64,000 nt of DNA from Burkholderiales bacterium Ga0074133 (GCA_001464865.1 LNEG01000001.1:48530-112529), one strand, 5' to 3'; counted from the stretch's first letter, positions 30,864 to 40,433 are shown. Notes: generated by a model not told the origin, from the sequence alone. Translations and numbers: made by a program.

Positions 30864-33668
30864 ATGCCATCTCCCAGCCTGAAATACGAATTGGAGCGTG
30901 AACAGAGCTCGATGCTTGTTGACACAAGGACATCGCGTTCGAAGTTCCGATCGTTTGTGATGGATCCCCCGGTTGCGGGGCTGGCTGTCTTGGCACCTGC
31001 CGTTCTCGGCTTCTTCTTTTACAGCTACATCGAGGCGTTCGCGCTTGTGTCTGTGCTCACCTTCTGGGTGATCCGCCGAATCCACCTTGAGACCGGTCTG
31101 CCAATGCGAATTCCGCGCAGCTCCGGCCTGCTCGACCCAAAAGACCTTGACCTCAAGACAGGCAAACCAAGCCGTGCTGGGGGTATTGTCTACATGGGCA
31201 ATGACCAGGACACCAAGGAAGAAATCTGGTTGACCGACACCCAGGCCCGGACCCACATGCTCTTCATGGGCACGACTGGCTCCGGTAAAACCGAATACCT
31301 GATCTCGCTGATTTACAACTCCCTGGTTCATGGCTCCGGCCTGATCTACGTGGACGGCAAGGCAGACAACAGCCTGTACGGGAAGATCTACTCCATGGCA
31401 CGCGCCATGGGCCGCGAAGATGATGTGGTCGTCATCAACTTCCAGACTGGTGCACGGGACATTTACGGCGCGCAAGCCAACAAGTTGTCCAACACGATGA
31501 ATCCCTTCGCTGTGGGCTCATCGGGCATGTTGAGCGAGCTGATCAAAGGCTTGATGGCCACCGGCAAGTCCGACATCTGGTCCGAGCGAGCTGCGTCGTT
31601 TGTCGAAGCGCTCATCAAGCCGCTGGTCTACCTGCGTGACAACAAGGGACTGATGCTTGATGTGGGTGTCGTTCGTGACTATTTCAATCTGGACAAGCTC
31701 GAAGAGCTGGCATGGATGAAATACAAGGACGACAAAGCCATGCAGGAGAGCGGCGTCCTTGACGGCCTGAAGGCCTACCTGCAGTCGCTCGCCGGCTACA
31801 AGGTCAGCAAATACCTCCAGCAGGAGAGCACCGTTGGTGAGCAGCACGGCTACATCGAGATGCAGCTGACCAAGGCATTCGGCTCCTTGAGCGACACCTA
31901 CGGCTACATCATGAAAACCCAGATGGGTGAGATTGATTTCGTGGATGTGTTCCTGAATCGCCGCATCCTGATCGTGCTGTTGCCGGCACTGGAAAAGTCA
32001 CCAGCCGAGCTGACCAACCTGGGCCGCATCGTTGTTGCCTCGATCAAGGCAACCATGGCCAAGGGCCTTGGCGCCACGCTGGAGGGTGACTGGTCCAAAG
32101 TGATCGACTCACGGCCCACCACTGCGCCGTCTCCATTCACCTGTGTGCTCGATGAGTACGGGTACTACGCCGTCGAGGGTTTCGCGGTTGTCCCCGCGCA
32201 AGCACGGTCACTCGGATTTTCGGCCGTCTTTGCTGGACAAGATCTTCCCGCATTCGAGAAAGCATCGAAGGAAGAGGCGAAGTCCACCCTCGCAAACACC
32301 AACACGAAGCTGTGCGGAAAGCTGGAGTGCACGACCACATTCGACTACTTCAAGAACCTGGCGGGCCAGGGCTACTACACCCGTGTCCAGCGCTATGAGC
32401 AGGACTTCGGATCGATGTTCACACCCAAGATCACCCTCGATGATGGGGTGAGCATTGACCGGATCGATCGCGTCAGCTCTGCGGATTTGCGTGGTCAGTC
32501 TTCTGGCCAGTGGTTCCTTTTCTTCGGCAACTCGATCATCCGGGTGAAGTCTTTCTTCGCGAACCCGAAAAAGGTCAAGAAGCTTCGCGTCAACCACTTC
32601 ATCAAGGTGGCCCGGCCGTCGCCGGATGAGGTTGCTGCTTACCTCGGTGGTGCGGACTACTTCAAGCGCGCCATCGAGAGCGATGCGGGCATCCGTGGCT
32701 TCATGGACCGCGTGAGTTCACCGACTGACATCGCCGACATCAACGATGCCATGACGCACTTCCAAGGTTGTGACCCCATCCTGATGGCGGGCAAGGTCCT
32801 CGCATACGGCGCGCAGTCGGAAATGCAGCGTCGAGCAGCGCTGGCCGCGATGGGTGTCTGGGGTGGCGGTATGGACGACGACGACCTGGATGAAGAGGGC
32901 GGTGATGAGGGTGGCGGCGCTGCACTTGCACCCGATCATTCTGCTGACCTGAACAACGACATCATCATGCATGCCCTCAACATCGGTATGCGCAGTAGCG
33001 CACCTGTTGCGGCGCCGGAGCCCACAACCACCCTTCGTGACGATGGTTTCTCCACCGAGGGCGGCACAGATCAGCCTTCTTCTCCTGCTGTTATCGCTGA
33101 CACCCTTTGGGGCCAGCAGCGTCGAGATCTTTCGCCGGACTCTGCGATCGACCCGAGTGACCTGTACAGCGAAGATCCGTCAGAAGAGTTCACGATCCCG
33201 GCGGAAGCGTTTGACGGCATCAACGATCTCTCTGGCGCTTCGGTACCAGGAAACGACACTGAACTGGGCCGTGAGGATCCAGCCTACGACCAGAGCAATC
33301 TTTTTGGCTTCGAAAAAGGCGTCCTGATCGGGGACGGAGAGCCCGAGCCAGCCGAGCACCAGGCGGAGCCCGATCCCGACTTCGGCATGGAAGAGCAGCT
33401 GCCCGGCGCTCCCACGATGGCATTTGACCCGCCATTGGCCAGCGATGGTCTGCTCAATCGGGATGCTGTGGAGAGTGGCCTCGCGCAAATTGAAACCGTC
33501 TTGGGCAGCACTGAGACCGAAGCGGCGTACACCAGCTCTGTTGTGGCATCCAAGTTGGCAGACACCACGCGCTACCTGAGCCATCCCACCACGAAGCGGA
33601 TCAACATACGCGAGTTCGAAGAGGTGGCCAGAAGCATCAGCGCCAGCATTGCGGAGATGGACAAGTGA
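30864..33668 (+). CDS. DotL/IcmO-like type IV coupling ATPase (IncI TrbC-like)
   Basis: 934 residues. Two N-terminal transmembrane helices (~36-72), then the FtsK/VirD4-type ATPase: Walker A GTTGSGKT at 136-143, Walker B in FTCVLDEYGYYAVEG (~425). TDTQARTHMLFMG and SGLIYVDGKADNSL match DotL. The final ~250 residues are acidic and disordered, like the DotL tail that binds adaptors. It should drive DNA-protein substrates into the type IVB channel. Stop overlaps the next start by 4 bp. Confidence 0.94.
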   Translation: MPSPSLKYELEREQSSMLVDTRTSRSKFRSFVMDPPVAGLAVLAPAVLGFFFYSYIEAFALVSVLTFWVIRRIHLETGLPMRIPRSSGLLDPKDLDLKTGKPSRAGGIVYMGNDQDTKEEIWLTDTQARTHMLFMGTTGSGKTEYLISLIYNSLVHGSGLIYVDGKADNSLYGKIYSMARAMGREDDVVVINFQTGARDIYGAQANKLSNTMNPFAVGSSGMLSELIKGLMATGKSDIWSERAASFVEALIKPLVYLRDNKGLMLDVGVVRDYFNLDKLEELAWMKYKDDKAMQESGVLDGLKAYLQSLAGYKVSKYLQQESTVGEQHGYIEMQLTKAFGSLSDTYGYIMKTQMGEIDFVDVFLNRRILIVLLPALEKSPAELTNLGRIVVASIKATMAKGLGATLEGDWSKVIDSRPTTAPSPFTCVLDEYGYYAVEGFAVVPAQARSLGFSAVFAGQDLPAFEKASKEEAKSTLANTNTKLCGKLECTTTFDYFKNLAGQGYYTRVQRYEQDFGSMFTPKITLDDGVSIDRIDRVSSADLRGQSSGQWFLFFGNSIIRVKSFFANPKKVKKLRVNHFIKVARPSPDEVAAYLGGADYFKRAIESDAGIRGFMDRVSSPTDIADINDAMTHFQGCDPILMAGKVLAYGAQSEMQRRAALAAMGVWGGGMDDDDLDEEGGDEGGGAALAPDHSADLNNDIIMHALNIGMRSSAPVAAPEPTTTLRDDGFSTEGGTDQPSSPAVIADTLWGQQRRDLSPDSAIDPSDLYSEDPSEEFTIPAEAFDGINDLSGASVPGNDTELGREDPAYDQSNLFGFEKGVLIGDGEPEPAEHQAEPDPDFGMEEQLPGAPTMAFDPPLASDGLLNRDAVESGLAQIETVLGSTETEAAYTSSVVASKLADTTRYLSHPTTKRINIREFEEVARSISASIAEMDK

Positions 33669-34396
33669 AATCGAACACACTGGGCCGAAGAGCACTCGTC
33701 CTGGGCGTGGCCTCCAGCATTCTTTCGCCGGGTCTCGCCTTCGCTCAGAACGGTTTCTCAGGGTTTCGCAACGATCTCCAATCGGTTCGTGGTGATGGCT
33801 TCGGCCCGGTCACGACACCAAAACCGATCGTGATCGAAACACCGGCCTCGACAACTGTGCGCAATGGGGTCTTGGAGCCGTTGCGTTCGCCAGTCATCCA
33901 GTCAGGCGCTGCGGTGTATGGCGACTGGCGGTCGGGTCTGCTGCAGGGGGATAGAACCCTCCTGGTGCGCCGCAGCGGAGGACCTGCAGAGCGCGTCACC
34001 TACTTCAATCGGGATGGGTCGCTGAACGTCGACGGATACCGCCGTATGTGCTGGTTGATGCGCGACGTGAGAGCGAATGTCGTCGCCCAGATGGACATCG
34101 ACTTGATGGACATGATGTGCGGACTTCAGCGGTGGGCTGCGCACAACGGTGTGAACTCGGTGGTCACCGTCACATCGGGTCTTCGGACGGACAAGACGAA
34201 CAGCAATACCGAGGGGGCGGCGAAAAACTCCCTGCACAAAGATGGCCGAGCTGTGGACTTCATCATGGATGGAATTCGCAGTGGCCAGCTCGGCGCAATG
34301 GTCGGCGCATTTCGCTCAAACGGCGGCACCGGCATCTACCTGGCCAAGAACTTCGTCCACGCGGACACTGGTCGTACGCGAACCTGGCGCGGCTGA
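33665..34396 (+). CDS. M15/DUF882-type peptidoglycan peptidase
   Basis: 243 residues. The N-terminus (GRRALVLGVASSILSPGLAFAQ) is a signal peptide with a twin-arginine look. The C-terminal ~120 residues fit the zinc D-Ala-D-Ala carboxypeptidase fold: VTVTSGLRTDKTN, SLHKDGRAVDFIMDG (metal His and Asp) and FVHADTG (third His). It probably trims cell-wall peptides to help the transfer channel, with the transglycosylase. Overlaps the DotL-like gene by 4 bp. Confidence 0.85.
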   Translation: MKSNTLGRRALVLGVASSILSPGLAFAQNGFSGFRNDLQSVRGDGFGPVTTPKPIVIETPASTTVRNGVLEPLRSPVIQSGAAVYGDWRSGLLQGDRTLLVRRSGGPAERVTYFNRDGSLNVDGYRRMCWLMRDVRANVVAQMDIDLMDMMCGLQRWAAHNGVNSVVTVTSGLRTDKTNSNTEGAAKNSLHKDGRAVDFIMDGIRSGQLGAMVGAFRSNGGTGIYLAKNFVHADTGRTRTWRG

Positions 34397-34411
34397 AGCT
34401 GCTCGGCAGCT

Positions 34412-34921
34412 TCAGGACTCTGCTGCCTGGGCAGCACGAGGTTTGACGGGGACCAGAATGTTCCTGTTGCTAAAAAACTCCTGGCGCACTTGCAGATACA
34501 CCCGCTCGAACTCGCCGGCGCTGAGCTGGCCAACTTGAAACACGTGATCTCGAATCAGGTTGTCAATGACATCCCTCTCATCCTGGGTCAGCACAGCATG
34601 TACCCAGGAGCCGCTCTCCATTGATCGAGCTCGTATGGAAAGAAGGGCGAGAGTGGCTGCTTCTATCGCGATTTCAAGGCCCTTGACCACACCCAGGCGC
34701 TCGATGCGCGCTGACACGGCCAAAGCTGTTCTGAGGTCGTTCCATGCTGCCGCGCTCTCTTGAGGCTGTTCAAGGCCTTGGCTTGCTCGATTGAGGGAAG
34801 CGGCCAAGCCATCGACCGTGGCCTGGCTTAATTTCGCTGCGCGCGACGCGGCAACCTCGAAAGTGTTGACGGTTGGCTTCCAGCGCCTGGTTGCACCGGG
34901 CCTTCGACTCTTGCTGCCCAT
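34412..34921 (-). CDS. hypothetical helical protein
   Basis: 169 residues, mostly helical, starting with a basic segment (MGSKSRRPGATRRWKPTVN) and containing AIEAATLALLSIRARSMES and LTQDERDVIDNLIRDHVF. No family recognised. It converges with the M15-type gene (15-bp gap) and is separated from the gene upstream by a terminator at 34949. Confidence 0.6.
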   Translation of the reverse strand: MGSKSRRPGATRRWKPTVNTFEVAASRAAKLSQATVDGLAASLNRASQGLEQPQESAAAWNDLRTALAVSARIERLGVVKGLEIAIEAATLALLSIRARSMESGSWVHAVLTQDERDVIDNLIRDHVFQVGQLSAGEFERVYLQVRQEFFSNRNILVPVKPRAAQAAES

Positions 34922-34943
34922 CGTTCAGGATCACGATCTCAAG

Positions 34944-34982
34944 AAAAAGGCCCCGAGGCTGGAAGCGTCGGGGCCTTTGACG
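34944..34982. terminator. Rho-independent terminator
   Basis: Stem GGCCCCGA/TCGGGGCC with a 10-nt loop, flanked by AAAAA on the plus side, which gives a T-tract on the minus strand. It ends the 236-residue gene whose stop is at 34990. Confidence 0.85.
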
Positions 34983-34989
34983 AAAACAA

Positions 34990-35700
34990 TCACGCCTTGG
35001 CTTTCGCCTTGGAAGTGCTCTTGGCCGCAGCCTTCGATGTGGTCTTCGCCTTCGCAATCACAGCGGCCTCAGGGCCCTCGGCCGCCAGCTTGGCCGCGAT
35101 GGAGCGTGAGCGCTTCGTGTCGCGGGGCACGTCACGATCGCGCTGCTTGATCACTGGCCAACGGCCGGCTTTGAACAGGTCTGGTGTTCCCCGCAGCGTT
35201 GCTTCCAGCTTGGCCGTCTCAATCAGGCGCTCGATCAGCTCCTCCGGATCAAGTCCTTCAGCCGACTGATTGGCCTGGCTGGGTTTGCCGCTCGCCTGGT
35301 TAAGAGCTTCGTTCACATACCAGAGCAAGCGCATCACCGACGGAGACTGGCGACCGGAACCTGAAAGCCAGCGGTTGGAGGCCGTAGACTCAGCGCCCAT
35401 GATCAGCGAGAAATGCCGCGGGTGCATCTGGACGTGCTCTTTGATGCTGTCAAAGACGTCAGGAGGGGTCGGAAACTTCGGCAACAGGAACAGGTCCGGG
35501 TTCTGGTCCATGAAGCGAAGCAAAAGCGCAAGACTGGTATCTGCCAGAGGCAGCTCTGCATCGCGGCGCACGGCGTACATCCATCGCGTGATGGACAGGC
35601 CGAACAAGAAAAGTGCATCGGTGGTGGTGATACCGAAGGACTGACGCATCGCGTCCAAATCTTTGCCCAGAACCGGGCGGTTCGTAGGGATGAAGGCCAT
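34990..35700 (-). CDS. predicted DNA-binding protein with a histone-like Lys/Ala tail
   Basis: 236 residues. The N-terminal ~75 look like a helix-turn-helix domain (QSFGITTTDALFLFGLSITRWMYAVRR). A second helical domain contains LSGSGRQSPSVMRLLWYVNEAL. The last ~35 residues are almost only Lys, Ala, Ser and Thr (KAKTTSKAAAKSTSKAKAKA), like histone H1-type bacterial proteins, which coat DNA. Three GATATC-type sites lie upstream, so it is a candidate for the regulator of that regulon; this is inference. Terminator follows. Confidence 0.65.
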   Translation of the reverse strand: MAFIPTNRPVLGKDLDAMRQSFGITTTDALFLFGLSITRWMYAVRRDAELPLADTSLALLLRFMDQNPDLFLLPKFPTPPDVFDSIKEHVQMHPRHFSLIMGAESTASNRWLSGSGRQSPSVMRLLWYVNEALNQASGKPSQANQSAEGLDPEELIERLIETAKLEATLRGTPDLFKAGRWPVIKQRDRDVPRDTKRSRSIAAKLAAEGPEAAVIAKAKTTSKAAAKSTSKAKAKA

Positions 35701-35734
35701 GGTGAACTCCTGTGTGAATCGTATATTTGACGGA

Positions 35735-35814
35735 GGTGTAAAAGATATCTAGAATGTCAATGATACGACTTTGGTGTATCGGTGATATCACTTAAACTCA
35801 AGTGATGATATCTT
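35735..35814. promoter_or_regulatory. cluster of three GATATC-type sites between divergent genes
   Basis: Sites at 35735-35756 (GTGTAAAAGATATC), 35773-35790 (GTGTATCGGTGATATC) and 35801-35814 (AGTGATGATATCTT). The last two form an inverted repeat, TATCACTT facing AAGTGATGATA. The block lies between the starts at 35700 (minus) and 35872 (plus). Confidence 0.7.
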
Positions 35815-35871
35815 AAAAACACGTGCGGTCAACCCATAATCTCTCCCATATCCGATATCCAGAAGGGCAAC

Positions 35872-36642
35872 ATGAGCAAAGCAAAAGCCACCGAAAACGA
35901 GGTCGTCATCGATGTGGACAACGCTATTGACCATGCCAAGAACCGGCCTTCCACCATCAAGCTCAAGACGGTAGCGCTCTATCACAAGAGCGGCGTTGGA
36001 GCCAAGGCCAAGGTCAAGCATCACACCGGTGCAGTCAACGCCCGCATGGGTGAGGACGGTGTCGTCGAGCTGCTCGCCGGCAACGTCCCGTTCATCGCTG
36101 ACACCTTCAGGGGCAAGGCTCCCAAAGCTGGTAGCGGCCTCCTGATGCTTTACGGCATCCGTGACACATTGGACGAAACATCGCGACTTCGCGCGCTGGC
36201 ACGCACTTCTGGACTCCATTTCGCCGACGCCGAAATCGAAGTCGAGATCGGCTACATGGAGCCAAAGCTGGTCAACCGCGAGATGTTGAAGGCCTATGGC
36301 AAGAACATGCAGTTTGCGAACGTGCGCCGAATGATGGTCGACCTGCAGATGGACATCGCGCAGGCGTTCAGCTCTTATGCGGACATCGATGACGCTGAGC
36401 GTCCAACCCGTGTCTCTGAAATCGCGCGCTTCCCCCACTTCTTCGACAGGTTGTTCGAAGAAGACCGCGAGATGCAGAACCTCTCCGTTCTGGGTATCCC
36501 GCTGCTGGATGATCCGCGGTTCACGGACAAGATGCGCCAGGTCGCCTATGTTCGGCCGAACGCAAAAGTTGTGGCCATCCGCCAGGGCGCCACGGACGCC
36601 CGGATCCTGCTGCCAAGCTGGATGACCAACGTCAAGGTCTGA
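35872..36642 (+). CDS. hypothetical protein, divergent from the histone-like gene
   Basis: 256 residues, highly charged, alpha/beta, no membrane segment. Notable stretches: FIADTFRGKAPKAGSGLLMLYGIRDTLDE and VNREMLKAYGKNMQFANVRRMMVDLQMDIAQAF. No family recognised. Strong GATATC-type sites upstream and a strong terminator downstream indicate a well-expressed single gene, perhaps an abundant structural or DNA-binding protein of the transfer region. Confidence 0.6.
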   Translation: MSKAKATENEVVIDVDNAIDHAKNRPSTIKLKTVALYHKSGVGAKAKVKHHTGAVNARMGEDGVVELLAGNVPFIADTFRGKAPKAGSGLLMLYGIRDTLDETSRLRALARTSGLHFADAEIEVEIGYMEPKLVNREMLKAYGKNMQFANVRRMMVDLQMDIAQAFSSYADIDDAERPTRVSEIARFPHFFDRLFEEDREMQNLSVLGIPLLDDPRFTDKMRQVAYVRPNAKVVAIRQGATDARILLPSWMTNVKV

Positions 36643-36654
36643 CGGTACCCGCAA

Positions 36655-36690
36655 GAAAAAAGGCCCCTGATCCAGGGGCCTTTCTCTTTC
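36655..36690. terminator. bidirectional Rho-independent terminator
   Basis: Stem GGCCCCTG/CAGGGGCC (36662-36669, 36673-36680) with loop ATC, A-tract before and T-rich tract after. It ends both the plus gene at 36642 and the long minus-strand cluster ending at 36696. Confidence 0.92.
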
Positions 36691-36695
36691 CGCTC

Positions 36696-37715
36696 TCACA
36701 CAAGTCGCAGTCGCCTCGCTCCGCTGGCAGCAGAGTTGGCTGCCGCGACTGTGGTGTTGACGATGACAGCTGGGCCCTTGTGGAGAGAGATTTCACGGTT
36801 CATGCGGTGCGCCCGCAGTTCGAGAAGGCACTCAGTCGCAAGCTGTTGCTGCGTACCATCACCCCAGGGTTCATCCTCGAGCCAGGTTTCCAGATCAGGG
36901 TCAAGGAACTGGAAGTCCACTTGCGCCAAGGCCAGAGGCCGGTTCAAGGCCTTGATCGACTGGTGGATCAGTGGATCGTTGCCACCGTGTCCGTTGAGGG
37001 CTGTGTACTTTGGGTCGATCCTTTCGGCCTTGAAGTGATCGAGCAGGATTTGTCGGGCAACTTCGACTCCATCGCCTCTTGCAGATCCTGCGGCGAGTGC
37101 AGCTGAGGCCAGGCACTCTTTCGATCGGCCGCGGGTTGGGCTATACCCCAACAGCAATCTGGAACATTCAAGAGCTGCTGCCGTCCGTTCTATCTGCACC
37201 AGGTTGTCATTGTCTTGGGTGAGGCTGCACATGAGTGAGAGGAACCCTGCGGCGTACTCGTCATCATCGCTGTGACGGTATCGAATAGTGGTCTCGGGAT
37301 GCTGTAGCGCGTATTCGAGCATCTCAGGGTAAAGCTGTCGAGCTCCGATCTGGATCAGTGACATTCCCATCGGCTGCGGATCCGCCACTTTCTCGTTCTG
37401 CGCGTTCACGGTCGAGTCCATCCGCGTCATGAGGACATCGATTGGGCAGCTTGGCGCCAATTTGATCTGCACCGCGTCGCTTTCGAAAATGGCCTTGAAG
37501 ACATCAAACCGCCGGGCATAGGCGCAGAACCTGACGAAGGAGGTGCGGCCGTCGAGCCCAATCTCTCCGCCCAGTCCTGAGTGCAAATGCTTGATGCCCC
37601 ACTTGTCATCAAGGATCAGCTTCAAGACGATGCGCGCGTCGATTCCACTCCGAATGGCGTGCTCAAGCCTATGCCGGGATGCGACCTGCTGACTGGATTC
37701 AAGTGGTTTGGTCAT
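36696..37715 (-). CDS. ankyrin-like protein with RR tail
   Basis: 339 residues from the ATG at 37715, 4 bp behind the previous gene; the ORF further upstream overlaps that gene. Repeated helical units (ARRFDVFKAIFESDAVQIKL, YPEMLEYALQHPETTIRYRH, ECSRLLLGYSPT) look like a divergent ankyrin-type solenoid. Ends SGARRLRLV, the Arg-rich terminus shared by much of the cluster. Last gene of the 18-kb cluster. Role unknown; binding another protein is likely for this fold. Confidence 0.65.
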   Translation of the reverse strand: MTKPLESSQQVASRHRLEHAIRSGIDARIVLKLILDDKWGIKHLHSGLGGEIGLDGRTSFVRFCAYARRFDVFKAIFESDAVQIKLAPSCPIDVLMTRMDSTVNAQNEKVADPQPMGMSLIQIGARQLYPEMLEYALQHPETTIRYRHSDDDEYAAGFLSLMCSLTQDNDNLVQIERTAAALECSRLLLGYSPTRGRSKECLASAALAAGSARGDGVEVARQILLDHFKAERIDPKYTALNGHGGNDPLIHQSIKALNRPLALAQVDFQFLDPDLETWLEDEPWGDGTQQQLATECLLELRAHRMNREISLHKGPAVIVNTTVAAANSAASGARRLRLV

Positions 37716-37719
37716 GACT

Positions 37720-39072
37720 TCACAACATGTTTCGTCGAGTTCGTAATGCGCCGCCATTGGAATCAGCAGGCACTGCTGACTCCTGACGTTGCTGATCGAT
37801 GGCCATTGCCATCTCCTGTGCTTGTGCGCGCGCACGCAACGCTGTTTCAGCTGACATCTGAATCCTCGTGTCGCCCAGTCTTGCCGATGCGTGATCGATG
37901 GCCTTCACGAAATCCACCCATGGGGGCTCCAGGCACAGGGCACTGTGCGCACACTCCAGGTAGTGGATCAGGGCACACGGGTCGACATTCGCAACCAGGT
38001 TGAGGTCTCGGCTGTCAGCAGGCCTCCTCGCGTTAGCGTAGATCACCTGATCGACTGCGAACTGAAGCGCATCCAATCTGTCCGTAGACATACCCACCTC
38101 CACCATGACGGTCACCAGTCCGGCGCCTGCCTGAATCCAGGGCTGCTCTCTGTCAATGCGGCTGAAGAGTGCTGACGACACACCCTCGTGAACGGCGCTT
38201 TTCACAAGTTCAGATCTGCGCTGGCCCACGGCTTCGGCTGCCACCTTGAGGGCGCTTGCAGAATCGCTGTGCACATACCGGCCCTGCGCAGGGCAGGCGA
38301 GGAACAAAATCATCTCGCCAAGTTGCCTGCTGACAATGCGAAGCGTCTCCGGATTGTCCAGAATGAGGTCCGTCGGAATGCGCCTGGGCGTCTTGCCCTG
38401 TCGCGCGGCCGCCTGGGCCAGACCGGAGAGCTCAATCAGCCCAAGGCAGACTTCCCAGTTAACTGGGATGTCGACGCCTGGGGTGTCGACGCTTGCTTCC
38501 AACAGAGAGGAGAGCGCCAGGTCGTGGGTGGACGGGCGCAGATGTTCGAACGTGCTGCGGTGGGCAGCAAAGTCCGTGAGTGCCTCAGTTGTGAATCCAT
38601 CCCTTGTCGATGGCAAGCGCAACCCATGGGAACGCAGCAAACGCTCCATGACGGTGTGCCTGCTTTGCCTTTTCCTCAGGTGAAAACCCAGCCTGGGATC
38701 AAGGAGCACTGGATAGCGAAGGAGATCGGTGCTCACCACCTTCACGCATTTCTGAACAATGTCCTCTAGGGCCGTGGGCGCCATTGAAGATACGACCTGT
38801 GGCGCGCTGGTGATGGAGTGCACCTTGAACGAGCCGATCAAACGGTCTGCGATGTTGGGCGAATCGAGAAACGGCAGCAGCTCGGCAAGCTCGTTGGGAT
38901 AAGTTGCCGGCGAATTGAGGGCGATGGTCTTTTTGAACTGCGCATCGATCGGCTGCCTGCCGCGCAACAGATCGGATTCAAGATCAAAGTGTCGTGTCAG
39001 GCTGGCTGCTGTGGCGTCACACGAAGCCTCCTGCAATCGCTCAATGACGACGTTCGGCGTGGTGTGGATCAT
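37720..39072 (-). CDS. family protein 1 (TPN/PVLLDPR family), RR tail
   Basis: 450 residues. Begins MIHTTPNVVIERLQEAS, like its neighbour at 39083. The central part holds LLRYPVLLDPRLGF, then LRLPSTRDGFTTEALTDFAAHRSTFEHL, shared with the proteins at 39083 and 40434 and more weakly with 45510. The C-terminus is a Gln/Ala-rich helix and a flexible tail ending LRTRRNML. No known family recognised. Mostly helical, no membrane segment, so cytoplasmic or translocated. Confidence 0.72.
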   Translation of the reverse strand: MIHTTPNVVIERLQEASCDATAASLTRHFDLESDLLRGRQPIDAQFKKTIALNSPATYPNELAELLPFLDSPNIADRLIGSFKVHSITSAPQVVSSMAPTALEDIVQKCVKVVSTDLLRYPVLLDPRLGFHLRKRQSRHTVMERLLRSHGLRLPSTRDGFTTEALTDFAAHRSTFEHLRPSTHDLALSSLLEASVDTPGVDIPVNWEVCLGLIELSGLAQAAARQGKTPRRIPTDLILDNPETLRIVSRQLGEMILFLACPAQGRYVHSDSASALKVAAEAVGQRRSELVKSAVHEGVSSALFSRIDREQPWIQAGAGLVTVMVEVGMSTDRLDALQFAVDQVIYANARRPADSRDLNLVANVDPCALIHYLECAHSALCLEPPWVDFVKAIDHASARLGDTRIQMSAETALRARAQAQEMAMAIDQQRQESAVPADSNGGALRTRRNML

Positions 39073-39082
39073 GTCGGCAGCT

Positions 39083-40426
39083 TCACAACGCCGCGCGCCG
39101 TGCGCGCTGATGGGTCGGGACCGAGGCGGGTTGTGCCCCTTGTTCCGAGATGATGTCGCTCATCATCTGCGCGCTCGCCAGGGCCTGGAGGGTTGGCCGA
39201 GTGCGAGACCCAGCTGTCAGCCTGCCGGACTTGGCATGCTCGCTGACGGCATGTTCAATGCGCATCTGCATATCGATGAAAGGGAGGCGGACCTGGGCTG
39301 CCTGCGCAACATCGCGCACAAACATCTCAAACAGGTCGGGCTCCGTGTTGGTGCAGACTGAAACGGTTGATTCGTCGTACACGGGCACCAGGGCTTGAAA
39401 AATTCCCTCAGCTGCTGCCTCCTTGCTTGAGAACGCACCGCTCTTCACCCCCAGCTCGATCAACCATGTGCCTGCACTGCGGCCAACCCCCTCAGCTGTT
39501 TTTTCCTTCACACCGGCGCCATCAGGGATGAAATCGAAGACGGCGCGCTGAATGCCGGACGCGAGCGTAGCGGAGGCCAGAACACCGGATCTACAGAACT
39601 CCGCCAGGTGAGAGAAATAGGGGAGGCTGTCTGCGTAGTTGCGATCGGCGCGCTCCGAGAGGACAGACCTCCCCAAGGCGTACCCGAACATCCGCGTTAG
39701 GCGCCTTTTTCGTTCGTCATCTGCGGTAGCAAGTGTGTGTGAGCTGGGAAGCTTGAATCTTCCGGCCTGAACCATGCCACTGACAATCGTGGAAAGCTCC
39801 ACCACAGATCCTGTGATGAACCCGAACGAGAAGTTGACGCCATCCAAGTCTGATGCAATCTGGGCCAGGCTTGATCGCCCCTCTCCGGCGCACAACTGGT
39901 CAACAACGCTGGGGTGGGTGGCAAACGTTTCGAGCTGGGAGGTGCTGAGGCTGTCGACGCCTGAGGGCAGGCGAAAAGTTCTGCTTCTGAAAATGGCAGT
40001 GGGCAGCGACTCCATGGCTTCGTTGGGGTTGCACCTGTAAACGATCCGTGGATCCAACAGCACTGGGTACTGCACCAGCAAGTTGGTCAAAACCATCTGG
40101 GCGTGGGCGCGAAGATCGCTCACCTCCGCAGTGAGCTTGAACCCCCCAAAGTTCACGATCGATCCAGTGGACACAACACCGATGATCTGTTTGGCCACAT
40201 CGGTGGACCTCAGCAGGATTCGACAGGCTGCAGGGCCTGGTTTCACCGACATAGGTATCCAGATGGGCAGAGGCCGCTTGCCGGTCATGATCGGCTCGCC
40301 GCATGTCTCCAGGACTGCGCGCGATTCGCGGTTTTCGATCCCAATTTGCTTTGTCAGCGCAGCGTGAGACTTCTGTGATGCAGCCTGGAGGCGGTCAAAC
40401 ACCTCATTTGGAGTTGTGTAGTCCAT
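39083..40426 (-). CDS. family protein 2 (TPN/PVLLDPR family), RR tail
   Basis: 447 residues from the ATG at 40426, 7 bp behind the previous stop; the ORF upstream to 40540 overlaps it. Begins MDYTTPNEVFDRLQAAS. Central block LLVQYPVLLDPRIVYR, then FRLPSGVDSLSTSQLETFATHPSVV. The C-terminus has a helical region and a tail ending HQRARRAAL. Same family as its neighbours; the overall order of motifs is kept although most residues differ. Function unknown. Confidence 0.72.
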   Translation of the reverse strand: MDYTTPNEVFDRLQAASQKSHAALTKQIGIENRESRAVLETCGEPIMTGKRPLPIWIPMSVKPGPAACRILLRSTDVAKQIIGVVSTGSIVNFGGFKLTAEVSDLRAHAQMVLTNLLVQYPVLLDPRIVYRCNPNEAMESLPTAIFRSRTFRLPSGVDSLSTSQLETFATHPSVVDQLCAGEGRSSLAQIASDLDGVNFSFGFITGSVVELSTIVSGMVQAGRFKLPSSHTLATADDERKRRLTRMFGYALGRSVLSERADRNYADSLPYFSHLAEFCRSGVLASATLASGIQRAVFDFIPDGAGVKEKTAEGVGRSAGTWLIELGVKSGAFSSKEAAAEGIFQALVPVYDESTVSVCTNTEPDLFEMFVRDVAQAAQVRLPFIDMQMRIEHAVSEHAKSGRLTAGSRTRPTLQALASAQMMSDIISEQGAQPASVPTHQRARRAAL

Positions 40427-40433
40427 GTCGGCT

